A stretch of 64,000 bases of DNA from Rhodopseudomonas pseudopalustris (GCF_900110435.1 NZ_FODT01000009.1:62001-126000), one strand, 5' to 3'; shown: positions 17,945 to 28,278, counted from the first letter of the stretch. Numbers and translations are program-made. The notes: generated by a model not told the origin, from the letters alone.

Positions 17945-18693
17945 CCGAGCCAGGCCAGCACCTCGGCGACCGTAGCGACTGTCCGTCGCGCGGGCACGGC
18001 CGGACGCCGAACCATCACCACCGGCAGACCGAGTTCGCGCGCTGCGGTGATCTTCGCCACCGCCGCGTCGCCGCCGGCGTTCTTGGCGACGACGATCTCG
18101 GTGCGATGCGCCTCGAGCATCGCCCGATCGCCGGCAAGATCGAACGGCCCGCGCGCCACCACCAACTCGACATTCGGCAGCGGCAACGGCCCGCGCGGCG
18201 GATCGACCAGCCGCACCAGATAGGCGTGCTGCGGATACGCCGCGAAGATATCGAGGTTCTGCCGACCGATGCCGAGAAACACCCGGCGCGGCTGCGCGCC
18301 GAGCGCATCCGCGGCCTGAGGCAGATCGTCGACCTCGATCCAGCGATCACCGGCGACCGGCCGCCACGGCGCGCGCTCGAGCGCGAGCAGCGGCACGCCG
18401 GCGGCGTTGCAGGCGATCACCGCGTGGCGGCTCATCTGCGCCGCGAACGGATGGGTCGCATCGACGACGCGATCGATCTTCTCGTCGCGCAAGTAATTGA
18501 TCAGACCGTCGACGCCACCGAACCCGCCGATGCGCCACGGGATCGGCGGCAGCTTCGGATTGTCGGTGCGGCCGGCGAACGACAGCACCGCGTCGACGGG
18601 TGCGTCGGCGGCGAGCGTCGCGGCGAGCGCCGAGGCATCGGCGGTGCCGCCGAGGATCAACAGGCGCAGGCGCTGGGTGAGAGGGAGCGTCAT
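17911..18693 (-). CDS. cobK: Precorrin-6A reductase CobK, antisense within the cob operon
   Basis: 260 residues from [24 protein letters not shown]. Family features are the ILGGTADA nucleotide-binding start, VDATHPFAAQMSRHA and the ending VVMVRRPAVPA. It reduces precorrin-6A with NADPH to dihydro-precorrin-6B. It is the only minus-strand gene within the plus-strand cob run. Its 3' end overlaps cobJ by 34 bp, and its ATG (complement of 18691-18693) overlaps the cobL ATG (18692-18694) inside one CATG. Any promoter must therefore lie inside cobL, and operon read-through would produce antisense RNA over the whole gene. Confidence 0.94.
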   Translation of the reverse strand: MTLPLTQRLRLLILGGTADASALAATLAADAPVDAVLSFAGRTDNPKLPPIPWRIGGFGGVDGLINYLRDEKIDRVVDATHPFAAQMSRHAVIACNAAGVPLLALERAPWRPVAGDRWIEVDDLPQAADALGAQPRRVFLGIGRQNLDIFAAYPQHAYLVRLVDPPRGPLPLPNVELVVARGPFDLAGDRAMLEAHRTEIVVAKNAGGDAAVAKITAARELGLPVVMVRRPAVPARRTVATVAEVLAWLGHDAAPEKRGV

Positions 18694-19915
18694 GATCCGG
18701 ACCGATGACACGACGCGGCCCTGGCTGTCCATCGTCGGAATCGGCGAGGACGGCGTCGCCGGCCTGTCCGAGCGGGCGCGCGCGCTGCTCGCCGCGGCCG
18801 ATCTCGTGGTCGGCGGCGACCGCCATCTCGCGCTGGTCGCCGCGCTGAACAAGCCGTCGCTGCCCTGGCGCGTGCCGTTTTCCGCCTCGCTGCCCGAGGT
18901 GCTGGCGCAGCGGGGACGACATGTCGTCGTGCTGTGCTCCGGCGATCCGTTCTGGCACGGCGCGGGCGCGGTGCTCGCCGATCACCTGGCGCCGCAGGAA
19001 TGGACCGCCCTGCCCGCGCCGTCGACGTTTTCATGGGCCGCAGCCAAGCTCGGCTGGCGGCTGGAGGATGTGGTCCCGCTCGGCCTGCACGCGCGGCCGA
19101 TCGCGACGCTGCGGCCGCATCTTCGCGACGGCGCGCAGCTACTCGTGCTGCTGCGCGACGGCGCAGCGGTCGCGGATGTCGCCGCTTATCTCACGACCTC
19201 CGGTTTCGGCGCCTCCGAAATCGTCGTGCTCGAAGCGCTCGGCGGCCCGCACGAGCGCATCCGGCGCACGACCGCGAGCAACTACGCCTATGCGGACGTC
19301 GCCGCGCCGGTCGCACTCGGCATCGTCGCTGTCGCCGAACCCGGCGCGACGATCATCCCGTGCGCCGGCGGCCTGCCGGACGATCTGTTCCAGCACGACG
19401 GCCAATTGACCAAGCGCGAGATCCGCGCGGTGACGCTGTCGACGCTGGCGCCGCGCGGCCACGAACTACTCTGGGACATCGGCGCCGGCTCAGGCTCGAT
19501 CGGGATCGAATGGCTGCTGGCGGCGCGAAGCAATCGCGCGATCGGGATCGAGGCGCGGCCGGACCGGCTCGCCACCGCCCGCGCCAATGCCGAAGCGCTC
19601 GGCGTGCCGCATTTCGATCTGCGGCTCGGCCAGGCTCCCGACGCGCTCACCGCGCTTCCTCCGCCCGATGCGGTGTTCATCGGCGGCGGCGCCAGCCGTC
19701 CCGGGGTGATGGAGACGGTGTGGCAGGCCCTGCCCGCCGGTGGCCGACTGGTGGTCAACGCCGTGACGCTCGAGACCGAAGCATTGCTGATCGACTGGCA
19801 CGGCCGCCATGGCGGCGAGCTGCTGCGGCTCGCGGTCGAACGCGCATCGCCTGTCGGCGGGCTGACAGCTTGGCGCGCCGCGATGCCGGTGGTGCAATGG
19901 AGCGTTCGCAAATGA
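18692..19915 (+). CDS. cobL: Precorrin-6Y C5,15-methyltransferase (decarboxylating) CobL
   Basis: 407 residues, a fusion of CbiE-type (about 1-205) and CbiT-type (about 215-407) domains. [20 protein letters not shown] and [17 protein letters not shown] mark the first; [16 protein letters not shown] is the SAM-binding loop of the second. It methylates C5 and C15 and decarboxylates the C12 side chain to give precorrin-8X. The ATG at 18692 follows a good GAGGGAG Shine-Dalgarno sequence; the longer open frame upstream is antisense to cobK and is rejected. Confidence 0.94.
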   Translation: MIRTDDTTRPWLSIVGIGEDGVAGLSERARALLAAADLVVGGDRHLALVAALNKPSLPWRVPFSASLPEVLAQRGRHVVVLCSGDPFWHGAGAVLADHLAPQEWTALPAPSTFSWAAAKLGWRLEDVVPLGLHARPIATLRPHLRDGAQLLVLLRDGAAVADVAAYLTTSGFGASEIVVLEALGGPHERIRRTTASNYAYADVAAPVALGIVAVAEPGATIIPCAGGLPDDLFQHDGQLTKREIRAVTLSTLAPRGHELLWDIGAGSGSIGIEWLLAARSNRAIGIEARPDRLATARANAEALGVPHFDLRLGQAPDALTALPPPDAVFIGGGASRPGVMETVWQALPAGGRLVVNAVTLETEALLIDWHGRHGGELLRLAVERASPVGGLTAWRAAMPVVQWSVRK

Positions 19916-20304
19916 CCGCTGTGGTGATCGGCGTCGGATTTCGCTCGGCCGCACGAGCATCGTCGATCACCGACGTGATCGAGGCCGCGTCCCGCGCCGT
20001 CGCGCCGCGGCGGCCGACGGCGTTGGCGACGCCCGCCGACAAGGCCGGTCACACCGCGCTGCTCGAAGCGGCAAGCGCCGCGTCCCTGCCGGTGCGTTCC
20101 ATCGACGACGCAGCTCTCCGGCAGAGCGGCGGTCGCGTCGCCACGTCGTCGCCGCTGGTCACGCGCCACCGCGGCGTCGGCAGCGTCTGCGAGGCCGCGG
20201 CGCTCGCCGCCACGGGCCCCGCCGCGCGCCTGCTCGTTCCCCGCCTGATTTCCCAGGATCGCCTTGCGACCGCCGCCGTCGCCATCGAGGAGCCCACACC
20301 ATGA
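19912..20304 (+). CDS. cobE: Cobalamin biosynthesis protein CobE
   Basis: 130 residues. It opens [19 protein letters not shown], and [18 protein letters not shown] and the late [12 protein letters not shown] match the CobE/CbiG-C family. There CobE is needed for aerobic corrin synthesis and binds intermediates, but its exact reaction is unsettled. I start at the ATG that overlaps the cobL stop (ATGA); an in-frame ATG 15 bases upstream is also possible. It ends in another ATGA overlap with cobM. Confidence 0.88.
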   Translation: MTAVVIGVGFRSAARASSITDVIEAASRAVAPRRPTALATPADKAGHTALLEAASAASLPVRSIDDAALRQSGGRVATSSPLVTRHRGVGSVCEAAALAATGPAARLLVPRLISQDRLATAAVAIEEPTP

Positions 20305-21080
20305 CCGTCCATTTCATCGGTGCCGGGCCCGGCGCGCCCGACCTGATCACCGTGCGCGGCCGCGATCTGGTGGTGCGCTGCCCGGTCTGTCTCTACGCCG
20401 GCTCGCTGGTGCCGCGCGAGATCGTCGCGCTGTGTCCGCCGGACGCGCGGGTAATCGACACCGCGCCGCTCGATCTCGACGCCATCACCGCGGAATTCGT
20501 CGCGGCCGCCGCAGCCGGCCACGACGTGGCGCGGCTGCATTCCGGCGATCTGTCGGTATGGAGCGCGATGGGCGAACAGATCCGGCGGCTCGAACAGCAC
20601 GGCATTCCCTACACGGTCACGCCCGGCGTGCCGTCATTCGCCGCGGCGGCGGCGTTGCTCGGCCGCGAGCTGACCTTGCCCGAAGTGGCGCAGACCGTGG
20701 TGCTGACCCGCACCTCCGGCCGCGCCTCGGCGATGCCGCCGCGCGAAACGCTCGAGGCCTATGCGGCGACCGGCGCGACGCTGGCGATTCATCTGTCGAT
20801 CCACGTGATCGATGACGTGGTCGAGCGGCTCCGTCCGCATTACGGCGACGACGGCGCGGTGGCCGTGGTGGTGCGCGCGAGCTGGCCCGAACAACAGGTG
20901 ATCCGCGGCACCTTGAACACGATCGCCGCGCAGGTCGCCGCCACCGGCATCGACCGGACCGCGCTGATCCTGGTTGGGCCGGCGCTCGCTGCCTCCGACT
21001 TCAGAGACAGCGCGCTGTATGACCGCGGCTACGACCGCCGCTATCGCCGCTCGGCGGAGGACGGCCGTGATCACGACTGA
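20301..21080 (+). CDS. cobM: Precorrin-4 C11-methyltransferase CobM
   Basis: 259 residues with [37 protein letters not shown] and [20 protein letters not shown], the CobM/CbiF pattern. It methylates precorrin-4 at C11 with SAM to form precorrin-5, the substrate of CobF. It overlaps cobE by 4 bp; cobB starts inside its last 14 bp. Confidence 0.95.
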   Translation: MTVHFIGAGPGAPDLITVRGRDLVVRCPVCLYAGSLVPREIVALCPPDARVIDTAPLDLDAITAEFVAAAAAGHDVARLHSGDLSVWSAMGEQIRRLEQHGIPYTVTPGVPSFAAAAALLGRELTLPEVAQTVVLTRTSGRASAMPPRETLEAYAATGATLAIHLSIHVIDDVVERLRPHYGDDGAVAVVVRASWPEQQVIRGTLNTIAAQVAATGIDRTALILVGPALAASDFRDSALYDRGYDRRYRRSAEDGRDHD

Positions 21081-22428
21081 CCGCCTCCCTGATGTTGCGA
21101 CGACAGGCCGGCCGCCCGGGCTGATCATCGCGGCGCCGGCGACCAGCAGCGGCAAGACCACGGTGACGCTGGCGCTGCTCGCGGCGCTGCGCCGTCGCGG
21201 TCTGAGCGTGCAGCCCTACAAATGCGGCCCGGACTACATCGATCCGGCCTTCCATGAAATCGCGGCCGGACGGCCGTGCTTCAATCTGGATTCCTGGGCG
21301 TTCAGCCGCGGCCGGATCGCGGCGCTGCTCGACGCCGCAGCCGGCGCCGAGCTGTGTATCACCGAAGGGGTGATGGGGCTGTTCGACGGCGGCAGCGCCG
21401 TCGGCGCCTGGGGCAACGGCGCGACCGCTGACATCGCCGCCGCGACCGGCTGGCCGGTAGTGCTGGTGATCAACGTCGCCGGTCAGTCGCAATCCGCCGC
21501 CGCACTGGCGCTCGGCTTTGCGCGCTATCGTGGCGACGTGATGCTCGCCGGCGTCATCCTCAACAATGTCGCGAGCCCGCGTCACGAAGCGCTGGTGCGC
21601 GACGGTTTCGCAGCATCCGATATCGCCGTGCTCGGCGTGCTCGACCGGCAAAGCGACTTTGCGTTGAAGAACCGCCACCTCGGGCTGGTGCAGGCGCGCG
21701 AGACGCTTCGCCTCGACGACCGGCTGCAACAACTCGCCGTGAGCGCCGAGCGCGGCATCGACCTCGACGCGCTGATCCGCGCGGCGCAGCCGGCGCGTCT
21801 CGATGCGCCGACGCTGCGGCCGCTGGTTCCACCCGGGCAACGCATCGCGCTGGCCAGCGACGACGCCTTCTCCTTCATCTATCCCCACCTGGTCGCCGGA
21901 TGGCGCGCCGCCGGCGCCGAGATCGTCCCGTTCTCGCCGCTCAACGACGAAGGCCCCGACGACGGCTGCGACGCCGCCTGGCTGCCGGGCGGCTATCCCG
22001 AGCTGCACGCCGGCCGGCTTGCGGCAGCGACAAACTTCAAAACTAAGCTCGCAGCGTTCGCGCGCACCCGGCCGCTGCATGGCGAGTGCGGCGGCTACAT
22101 GACCCTCGGCGCCGGACTGATCGACGCCGCAGGTTGCCGTCACGCGATGGCCGGGCTGCTCGGCCTCGAAACCGATTTCGCGACCCGCAAGCTGCATCTC
22201 GGCTATCGGCTGGCGACGTTGCACGCGCCCGCCGCCGGCCACGCCGCGGGAAGCGTGCTGCGCGGCCACGAGTATCACTACGCCCGCGTCGTCACCGTCG
22301 CCGACGATGCGCTCGCCGAGATTCGCGATCCCGGCGGCGTGGTCACCAGCGAGACCGGCAGCCGGCGCGGGCTCGTCACCGGAACGTTCTTTCACCTGAT
22401 CGATGCCGCCGAGGAGACTGTTTGCTGA
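21067..22428 (+). CDS. cobB: Cobyrinic/hydrogenobyrinic acid a,c-diamide synthase CobB
   Basis: 453 residues. P-loop in [20 protein letters not shown], then [12 protein letters not shown], and a C-terminal glutamine-amidotransferase domain whose nucleophile cysteine is in [12 protein letters not shown]. It amidates the a and c side chains with glutamine and ATP. I choose GTG at 21067 because GGAGG lies 6 bases upstream and the reading before it is antisense-like filler. This gives a 14-bp overlap with cobM. Its stop TGA shares a base with the cobA ATG. Confidence 0.92.
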   Translation: MITTDRLPDVATTGRPPGLIIAAPATSSGKTTVTLALLAALRRRGLSVQPYKCGPDYIDPAFHEIAAGRPCFNLDSWAFSRGRIAALLDAAAGAELCITEGVMGLFDGGSAVGAWGNGATADIAAATGWPVVLVINVAGQSQSAAALALGFARYRGDVMLAGVILNNVASPRHEALVRDGFAASDIAVLGVLDRQSDFALKNRHLGLVQARETLRLDDRLQQLAVSAERGIDLDALIRAAQPARLDAPTLRPLVPPGQRIALASDDAFSFIYPHLVAGWRAAGAEIVPFSPLNDEGPDDGCDAAWLPGGYPELHAGRLAAATNFKTKLAAFARTRPLHGECGGYMTLGAGLIDAAGCRHAMAGLLGLETDFATRKLHLGYRLATLHAPAAGHAAGSVLRGHEYHYARVVTVADDALAEIRDPGGVVTSETGSRRGLVTGTFFHLIDAAEETVC

Positions 22429-23183
22429 TGCCGAAATCCTCCGATCATCACGGCGCGGGCGCGACCGGGAGCATCGCGCTGGTCGGCGCCGGTCCGGGCG
22501 ATGCCGATCTGCTGACCCTGCGCGCGATCAAGCGCCTGCAGACCGCCGACATCGTGCTGTACGACGATCTCGCCGGCGAAGACTTCATGGCCTATCTGCA
22601 CCCGGACGCCGAACTGATCGCTGTCGGCAAACGCGCGGGGCACCCCTCGCCGCGCCAGGACGAAGTCAGTCGCCTCGCGATCGCCCACGCGCTCCTCGGC
22701 AAGAACGTTGTGCGGCTGAAAGCCGGCGATCCAACGCTGTTCGCTCGCGCCGACGAGGAACTCCGCGCGGCGCGCGACGCGGGCATCGCCGTCGAGATCG
22801 TCCCGGGGATCACGACCGCCACGGCCGCGGCGGCGGCGATCGGGGCGTCGCTGACCAAGCGCGGCGTCGCCCGCCGGGTGCAATTCGTCACCGGTCACGA
22901 CGTCGATGGCCGGCTGCCCCGCGATCTCGACCTCGCCGCGCTGGCGGACCCCACCGCGACGACCTGCGTCTATATGGGCAAGGCGACCTTCCCCGGACTC
23001 ACCGAGCAACTCATCGCCCACGGGCTGAGTGCGGCAACGCCCGCCGTGATCGTGGAAAGCCTGGGATCGGAGACGACGAAAATTCTGCGGGGAACCATCG
23101 CGGAGATCGCCGCCCGCCTCACCATCGATCGTCCATCGGGACCGTGCATCATCCTCTACGGCGCCGCGCTCGCGGAAGCCTGA
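22428..23183 (+). CDS. cobA: Uroporphyrinogen-III C-methyltransferase CobA
   Basis: 251 residues, the single-domain SUMT without a CysG N-terminus. Signatures are IALVGAGPGDADLLTLRAIK and VVRLKAGDPTLFARADEE. It methylates C2 and C7 of uroporphyrinogen III to precorrin-2, the branch point to cobalamin and siroheme. It is the last gene of the cob run, joined to cobB by a TGATG overlap. A palindromic repeat lies 18 bp after its stop. Confidence 0.95.
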   Translation: MPKSSDHHGAGATGSIALVGAGPGDADLLTLRAIKRLQTADIVLYDDLAGEDFMAYLHPDAELIAVGKRAGHPSPRQDEVSRLAIAHALLGKNVVRLKAGDPTLFARADEELRAARDAGIAVEIVPGITTATAAAAAIGASLTKRGVARRVQFVTGHDVDGRLPRDLDLAALADPTATTCVYMGKATFPGLTEQLIAHGLSAATPAVIVESLGSETTKILRGTIAEIAARLTIDRPSGPCIILYGAALAEA

Positions 23184-23200
23184 TGCTCACAGCGCTTTTT

Positions 23201-23223
23201 CGGTTCTGATTGAATCAGAATCG
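23201..23223. repeat. Second copy of the GGTTCTGAT palindromic repeat core
   Basis: CGGTTCTGAT, loop TGA, ATCAGAATCG: ten-base arms with one G-T pairing, preceded by GCTTTTT. It matches the core at 3278-3302, including the T-rich 5' flank. Lying just after cobA, it may act as a terminator, or simply be a dispersed repeat. Confidence 0.6.
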
Positions 23224-23343
23224 AGGTCGGACGAATCAAACTTCGCCGACCATTGGATGCGATTCAGATACTCCGAGGCCCGACAACCGGATCGCCTCCA
23301 GTCCTGTTCTTTGATCCGGATCGCAACGCTCCAAAAGCTGCTG

Positions 23344-23374
23344 TTGACCTTCCTGTCACTGGAAGCACTAGCGT
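23344..23374 (+). promoter_or_regulatory. CueR/MerR-type promoter of the RND pump genes
   Basis: A TTGACC -35 and TAGCGT -10 are separated by exactly 19 bases, the over-long spacer that MerR-family activators untwist. The spacer contains the dyad CTTCC-TGTCACT-GGAAG. The same pattern recurs before copA, cueR and copZ in this window. The RND adaptor ATG is about 60 bases downstream. Confidence 0.85.
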
Positions 23375-23436
23375 CGCCAGAATATTGCAGCGGTGTCATC
23401 GGAGACATCGCGCATTCTGACGACGAGGTAGCTCAG

Positions 23437-24678
23437 ATGACGAGGACGTCCCGGATCTTTCTTTTCGCTTTAGCGGCAGCGGCCGGTGGCGCATTGCTCG
23501 TCTATCTCAATGGTGTGCCTTCCATTGTCAGCAGGGTGCTGACCTCGGGTGAAACGATCAAGATCGCCCCGAAGCCCTCGCCACCGCCCCAGGTGCCTGT
23601 CGGTCAGGTCGTCACACGGGTGGCCGCACGATCGTCGGAGTTCACTGGCGTCATCGCCGCCGTCAAAACGGTCGAGCTACGGCCGCGTGTCGGTGGCACA
23701 CTTGAATCCGTCACGGTGCCGGAAGGTGGTCTCGTTGAACGAGGCCAGTTGTTGTTTCAGATCGATCCTCGCCCGTTCGAGATCGCGCTGCAGAATGCGG
23801 AAGCGCGGCTGCAACGGGCCGAGGTTCTGTTCTCACAAGGCGAAACGGATCTCGATCGATCGCAGCGGTTGGTCCCGAGCGGATCCATCTCCACGAAGAC
23901 CTTTGATGACGCCCTGTCCAGGAAACAGGAACGGCAAGCGCAGATGCTGGAGGCGAAAGCTGCAGTAGCTGCTGCCGCGCTCGACCTTTCCTATTCACGC
24001 CTGACCGCCCCGATCGCCGGACGGGTCGACAAGGTACTTGTGACAGAAGGAAACCTCGTCACCGGAGCCTCCGGGGCCACGGCGACATTGCTCACCACGA
24101 TCGTTTCGGTCGACCCTGTCTATGTCTATTTCGATATCGATGAAGCCACATATCTGGGCTTTCTGGGCCAGACCCGCCCGGAGGCCGTCGGACGCCAGGG
24201 CACCCCGTTCCCGGTGGAAGTCGGGCTCGCCACCGAGAACGGCTACCCGCATTCCGGCGCCTTGGACTTCCTTGGAAATCGCGTCGATCGCGGCACCGGG
24301 ACGATCCGCGCCCGCGCAGTGCTGGCAAATCCCGACGGCAGGCTGACACCTGGCCTGTTCGCACGGGTGAAACTCGCCACGAGCGCGCCCCGGGAAACCG
24401 TTCTCATCGATGATCAAGCGGTCGGGACCGATCAAGGCCGCCGATACGTTCTGGTGCTGGGGGCCGGCAACAAGGTCGAGTACCGGCCGGTTGAATTGGG
24501 GGCGATGAACGAGGGACTGCGCGTCGTTGATAACGGCCTCAATCCTGGTGACACGATCATCATCAAGGGGCTCGTCCGACCCGGCATGCAGGTTACGCCG
24601 AACCGGATCGCGATGGCGCCCGATCAGCGCTCGGTCAACGGCGTTGCCAATAGCAGCTCGCAGGAAGCGCGTCGATGA
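23437..24678 (+). CDS. RND efflux periplasmic adaptor (membrane fusion protein)
   Basis: 413 residues from MTRTSRIFLFALAAAAGGALL, an N-terminal signal/anchor segment. Then come an HlyD-type barrel start (VELRPRVGGTLESVTVPEGG), a helical hairpin rich in Ala/Gln/Arg (about 105-180) and DLSYSRLTAPIAGRVDKV, all typical of AcrA/MexA adaptors. It links the inner-membrane pump encoded next to an outer-membrane channel, which is not in the window. The start lies 60 bases from the CueR-type promoter; the longer upstream frame runs through that promoter and is rejected. It overlaps the pump gene by 4 bp. Confidence 0.92.
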   Translation: MTRTSRIFLFALAAAAGGALLVYLNGVPSIVSRVLTSGETIKIAPKPSPPPQVPVGQVVTRVAARSSEFTGVIAAVKTVELRPRVGGTLESVTVPEGGLVERGQLLFQIDPRPFEIALQNAEARLQRAEVLFSQGETDLDRSQRLVPSGSISTKTFDDALSRKQERQAQMLEAKAAVAAAALDLSYSRLTAPIAGRVDKVLVTEGNLVTGASGATATLLTTIVSVDPVYVYFDIDEATYLGFLGQTRPEAVGRQGTPFPVEVGLATENGYPHSGALDFLGNRVDRGTGTIRARAVLANPDGRLTPGLFARVKLATSAPRETVLIDDQAVGTDQGRRYVLVLGAGNKVEYRPVELGAMNEGLRVVDNGLNPGDTIIIKGLVRPGMQVTPNRIAMAPDQRSVNGVANSSSQEARR

Positions 24679-27600
24679 GCCTGCCACGCTTCTTTATCAA
24701 TCGCCCGATCTTTGCGATCGTTCTTTCCGCCCTCATGCTGATCGCCGGTGCGATAGCGCTATTCCGACTCTCGTTGAGCGAATACCCGTCCATCACCCCG
24801 CCGACCGTGCAGGTGACCGCTAGCTATCCGGGCGCGAACCCGCAGGTGATCGCCGAGACAGTGGCCTCCCCGCTCGAGCAATCGATCAACGGCGTCGAGG
24901 GCATGCTCTATATGAGCTCGCAGGCTGCGACCGACGGCAGGATGACGCTCACCGTCACGTTCGCTCAAGGCACCGATGCGGACATCGCCCAGATTCAAGT
25001 GCAGAACCGCGTGTCGCGCGCCCTGCCGCGGCTGCCCGAAGAGGTTCAACGCATTGGCGTCGTCACCCAAAAGACCTCGCCCGACATCCTGATGGTGGTG
25101 CATCTTGTATCGCCCGGCAAGCGCTACGATCCGCTCTACATCTCCAACTACGCGACCCTCCAGATTCGCGACACGCTCGCCCGACTGCCGGGGATCGGCG
25201 ATGTCGTCGTATGGGGCGCCGGCGAATACGCCATGCGCGTATGGCTGGACCCCGCCAAGGTCGCTGCACGCGGTCTGACGGCTGGCGATGTCGTCACCGC
25301 AATTCGCGAACAAAACGTCCAGGTCGCAGCCGGTTCGGTCGGCCAACAGCCTTCGGAGGCTGCCAGCTATCAGGTTACGGTCAGTACGCTGGGGCGACTG
25401 TCCAGCGAAGAACAATTCGGCGAGATCGTGATCAAGACCGGCGATGACGGGCAGATCGTACGTCTGCGCGATGTTGCGCGGGTTGGCCTCGGTGCTGATG
25501 CCTACGCGTTACGAAGCCTGCTCAACGGTGATCCGGCCGTTGCCATGCAGATCATTCAACGACCAGGTGCAAATGCACTGGACGTCTCGAACGCGGTGCA
25601 CGCCGAGATGGAGCGGTTGCGGCGGGATTTTCCGGAAGGCCTGGAGTACCGGATCGCTTACGATCCAACCGTCTTCGTGCGCGCGTCCCTGGCCGCCGTC
25701 ATGATGACGTTGCTCGAAGCGATCGTTCTCGTCGTCGTCGTCGTCGTCCTGTTCCTGCAGACGTGGCGCGCTTCCATCATTCCGTTGGTGGCCGTGCCCG
25801 TATCGCTCGTCGGCACGCTTGCGGTGATGTATCTTTTGGGTTTTTCGCTGAACACTTTATCGCTGTTCGGCCTGGTTCTTTCGATCGGAATCGTCGTCGA
25901 TGACGCCATCGTTGTCGTCGAGAATGTCGAACGGCATATCGGTCTTGGCGAAACGCCGAAGGAAGCGGCCCGCAAGGCGATGGATGAGGTGACTGCGCCG
26001 ATCATCGCGATCACTTCCGTTCTGGCTGCAGTGTTCATTCCGTCCGCATTTCTGTCGGGCCTTATGGGCGAGTTCTACCGCCAGTTCGCAGTCACGATTG
26101 CGATCTCGACGGTTCTTTCGGCGATCAACTCCCTGACGCTTTCGCCGGCGCTGGCAGGCATGCTCTTGAAATCGCACCACTCAGGATCAAACCGCGACTG
26201 GCTTACCCGCGGCATCGATTTCGCGCTCGGCTGGTTTTTCCGTCTGTTCAATCGCTTCTTCGACAGGGCATCGAGCGCCTATGTCGGCGCGGCACGCGGC
26301 GCCATCCGCATCAGCGGCGTAATCCTGATACTCTATGCAGCACTTGTTGGAATGACGTGGGTGGGATTCCAGAGCATCCCGACCGGTTTCGTGCCTGCTC
26401 AGGACAAATACTATCTCGTCGGCATTGCCCAACTGCCGTCCGGGGCGTCGCTCGATCGGACGGAGGCTGTCGTCAAAGAGATGTCCAGGATCGCGGCAGC
26501 GGAACCGGGCGTCGAAAGCATCGTGGCCTTTCCGGGCCTGTCCGTGAACGGCTTCGTCAACCTGCCAAATGCAGCCGTCGTCTTCGCGATGCTCGATCCA
26601 TTCGAGCAGCGCAAGGATCCGTCTCTCTCGGCTAATGCGATCGCTGGCCGGCTGATGGGCAAGTACAGCCAGATCCCTGACGGCTTCGTCGGCATTTTCC
26701 CGCCGCCGCCGGTTCCGGGGCTCGGAACGATCGGTGGCTTCAAGCTCCAGATCGAGGATCGCGCCGGCGCAGGCCTCGAGGCCCTTGCCAAGGCGCAGGG
26801 CGAGATCATGACGAAAGCTTCGAACGCGCCGGAGCTTGCCGGCATGATGGCGAGCTTCCAGATGAACGCGCCACAGGTTCAGGTCGAACTCGATCGGGTC
26901 AAGGCCAAGGCGCAAGGCGTTCCGCTGACGGCGATCTTCGAGACATTGCAGGTTAATCTGGGTTCCTTCTACGCAAACGATTTTAACCGTTTCGGTCGCA
27001 CCTATCGCGTGATCGCCCAGGCGGAGGAGCGATTCCGCGCACAAATAGACGATATTGCGCGCCTGAAGGTTCGAAATGCCTCGGGCGAGATGGTCCCCCT
27101 GGCGGCTCTTGCAACTGTGGTTACCAGTTCAGGACCAGATCGGGTGATGCACTACAATGGCTATCCCTCGGTCGACATCACAGGAGGTCCGGCACCGGGT
27201 TATTCGTCCGGGCAAGCGACAGCGGCAATTGAGCGGATCGTCGTTGAGACGCTGCCAGACGGTATGATGTTCGAGTGGACTGATCTGACCTTCCAGGAGA
27301 AACAGGCTGGGAACACGGCCATGATCGTTTTTCCGCTCGCAGTCTTGCTCGCGTTCTTGATTCTCGCGGCGCAATACAACAGCTGGTCATTGCCCTTCAC
27401 CGTCCTCCTCATCGCGCCGTTGGCGTTGCTGTCTGCCATCATCGGCGTCTGGCTCTCCAACGGAGATAACAACATCTTCACCCAGATCGCCTTTGTCGTG
27501 TTGGTCGGTCTCGCGGCCAAGAATGCGATCCTGATTGTGGAGTTCGCCTACAAAGAGGAGAAGGATGGCCGCGAGCCACTTGCCGCGGTGCTCGAATCCG

Positions 27601-27863
27601 CGCGACTGCGTCTGAGGCCAATTCTGATGACGTCGCTCGCATTCATCGCTGGTGTTGTGCCACTGGTCATTGCAACGGGAGCCGGTGCAGAGATGCGCCA
27701 TGCGATGGGCATCGCCGTGTTCGCCGGCATGGTTGGCGTGACCTTCTTCGGGTTGATCCTGACGCCCGTCTTTTATGTCGTCATCCGACGGCTAGTCCTG
27801 CGGCGAGAAACCAATTCCGGGGCTAGCCGATTGACGCCAGTCGAAGGGGAGCCGCTGGGCTAA
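24675..27863 (+). CDS. RND efflux pump permease, HAE-1 (AcrB/MexB) type
   Basis: 1,062 residues, full length for the family. It opens with SLPRFFINRPIFAIVLSALM. The proton-relay pair is D409/D410 in IVVDDAIVVVENVERH, and the partner lysine lies in VVLVGLAAKNAILIVEF. These features and the overall sequence are of the drug-exporting HAE-1 class, not the CusA/CzcA heavy-metal class. It is nevertheless expressed from a copper-type MerR promoter. The substrate is therefore uncertain: copper complexes, a redox-active small molecule or a drug. It ends about 210 bp before the converging copZ. Confidence 0.93.
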   Translation: MSLPRFFINRPIFAIVLSALMLIAGAIALFRLSLSEYPSITPPTVQVTASYPGANPQVIAETVASPLEQSINGVEGMLYMSSQAATDGRMTLTVTFAQGTDADIAQIQVQNRVSRALPRLPEEVQRIGVVTQKTSPDILMVVHLVSPGKRYDPLYISNYATLQIRDTLARLPGIGDVVVWGAGEYAMRVWLDPAKVAARGLTAGDVVTAIREQNVQVAAGSVGQQPSEAASYQVTVSTLGRLSSEEQFGEIVIKTGDDGQIVRLRDVARVGLGADAYALRSLLNGDPAVAMQIIQRPGANALDVSNAVHAEMERLRRDFPEGLEYRIAYDPTVFVRASLAAVMMTLLEAIVLVVVVVVLFLQTWRASIIPLVAVPVSLVGTLAVMYLLGFSLNTLSLFGLVLSIGIVVDDAIVVVENVERHIGLGETPKEAARKAMDEVTAPIIAITSVLAAVFIPSAFLSGLMGEFYRQFAVTIAISTVLSAINSLTLSPALAGMLLKSHHSGSNRDWLTRGIDFALGWFFRLFNRFFDRASSAYVGAARGAIRISGVILILYAALVGMTWVGFQSIPTGFVPAQDKYYLVGIAQLPSGASLDRTEAVVKEMSRIAAAEPGVESIVAFPGLSVNGFVNLPNAAVVFAMLDPFEQRKDPSLSANAIAGRLMGKYSQIPDGFVGIFPPPPVPGLGTIGGFKLQIEDRAGAGLEALAKAQGEIMTKASNAPELAGMMASFQMNAPQVQVELDRVKAKAQGVPLTAIFETLQVNLGSFYANDFNRFGRTYRVIAQAEERFRAQIDDIARLKVRNASGEMVPLAALATVVTSSGPDRVMHYNGYPSVDITGGPAPGYSSGQATAAIERIVVETLPDGMMFEWTDLTFQEKQAGNTAMIVFPLAVLLAFLILAAQYNSWSLPFTVLLIAPLALLSAIIGVWLSNGDNNIFTQIAFVVLVGLAAKNAILIVEFAYKEEKDGREPLAAVLESARLRLRPILMTSLAFIAGVVPLVIATGAGAEMRHAMGIAVFAGMVGVTFFGLILTPVFYVVIRRLVLRRETNSGASRLTPVEGEPLG

Positions 27864-28074
27864 CGTGCGGGGGCAGGATCCGAACAGTCCCAGCCCCCAG
27901 CCCCCAGACACATCACGCCGTGAGCGTTCAAGCGTCCATCCCGGTTCTGGACCTTGTCGGGACGTGGTCAGGTCTCATCTCAGCGCGGTTTCCGCGCAAG
28001 TGCGTCTGGGAGAGTTCGGGAAGGGTGTTGCGCTGGGGACGGAGATGAAAGCTCCGCCCCCTAAGATATCGCTA

Positions 28075-28278
28075 TTACGCGGCGCTGACAGTGGCGGGGT
28101 AGCCCGCCACTTCAAGTGCTTGTGTGAAAGCGGAGTCGTCAGAGGCGGCGTCGATGGTTACGGTCTTGGTATTGAGATCGATACCGACCTTAGCGCCCGC
28201 GTCGACGCTCTGAATGGCCTTGGTGACGGCCCCGGCGCAGTGGCCGCAGGTCATGTCGGGTATGTTCAACGTCAGCAT
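28075..28278 (-). CDS. copZ: CopZ-like copper chaperone (HMA domain)
   Basis: 67 residues starting MLTLNIPDMTCGHCAGAV; the MxCxxC metal site is residues 9-14. One heavy-metal-associated domain, as in CopZ/Atx1 chaperones that hand Cu(I) to CopA. The open frame extends upstream, but that part contains the MerR-type promoter, so I start at 28278. It lies between the pump and copA, on the opposite strand. Confidence 0.9.
   Translation of the reverse strand: MLTLNIPDMTCGHCAGAVTKAIQSVDAGAKVGIDLNTKTVTIDAASDDSAFTQALEVAGYPATVSAA

Noticed and set aside
21001-22395. 464-codon minus-strand frame over cobB
   Set aside because: Antisense to a full CobB with P-loop and amidotransferase motifs.
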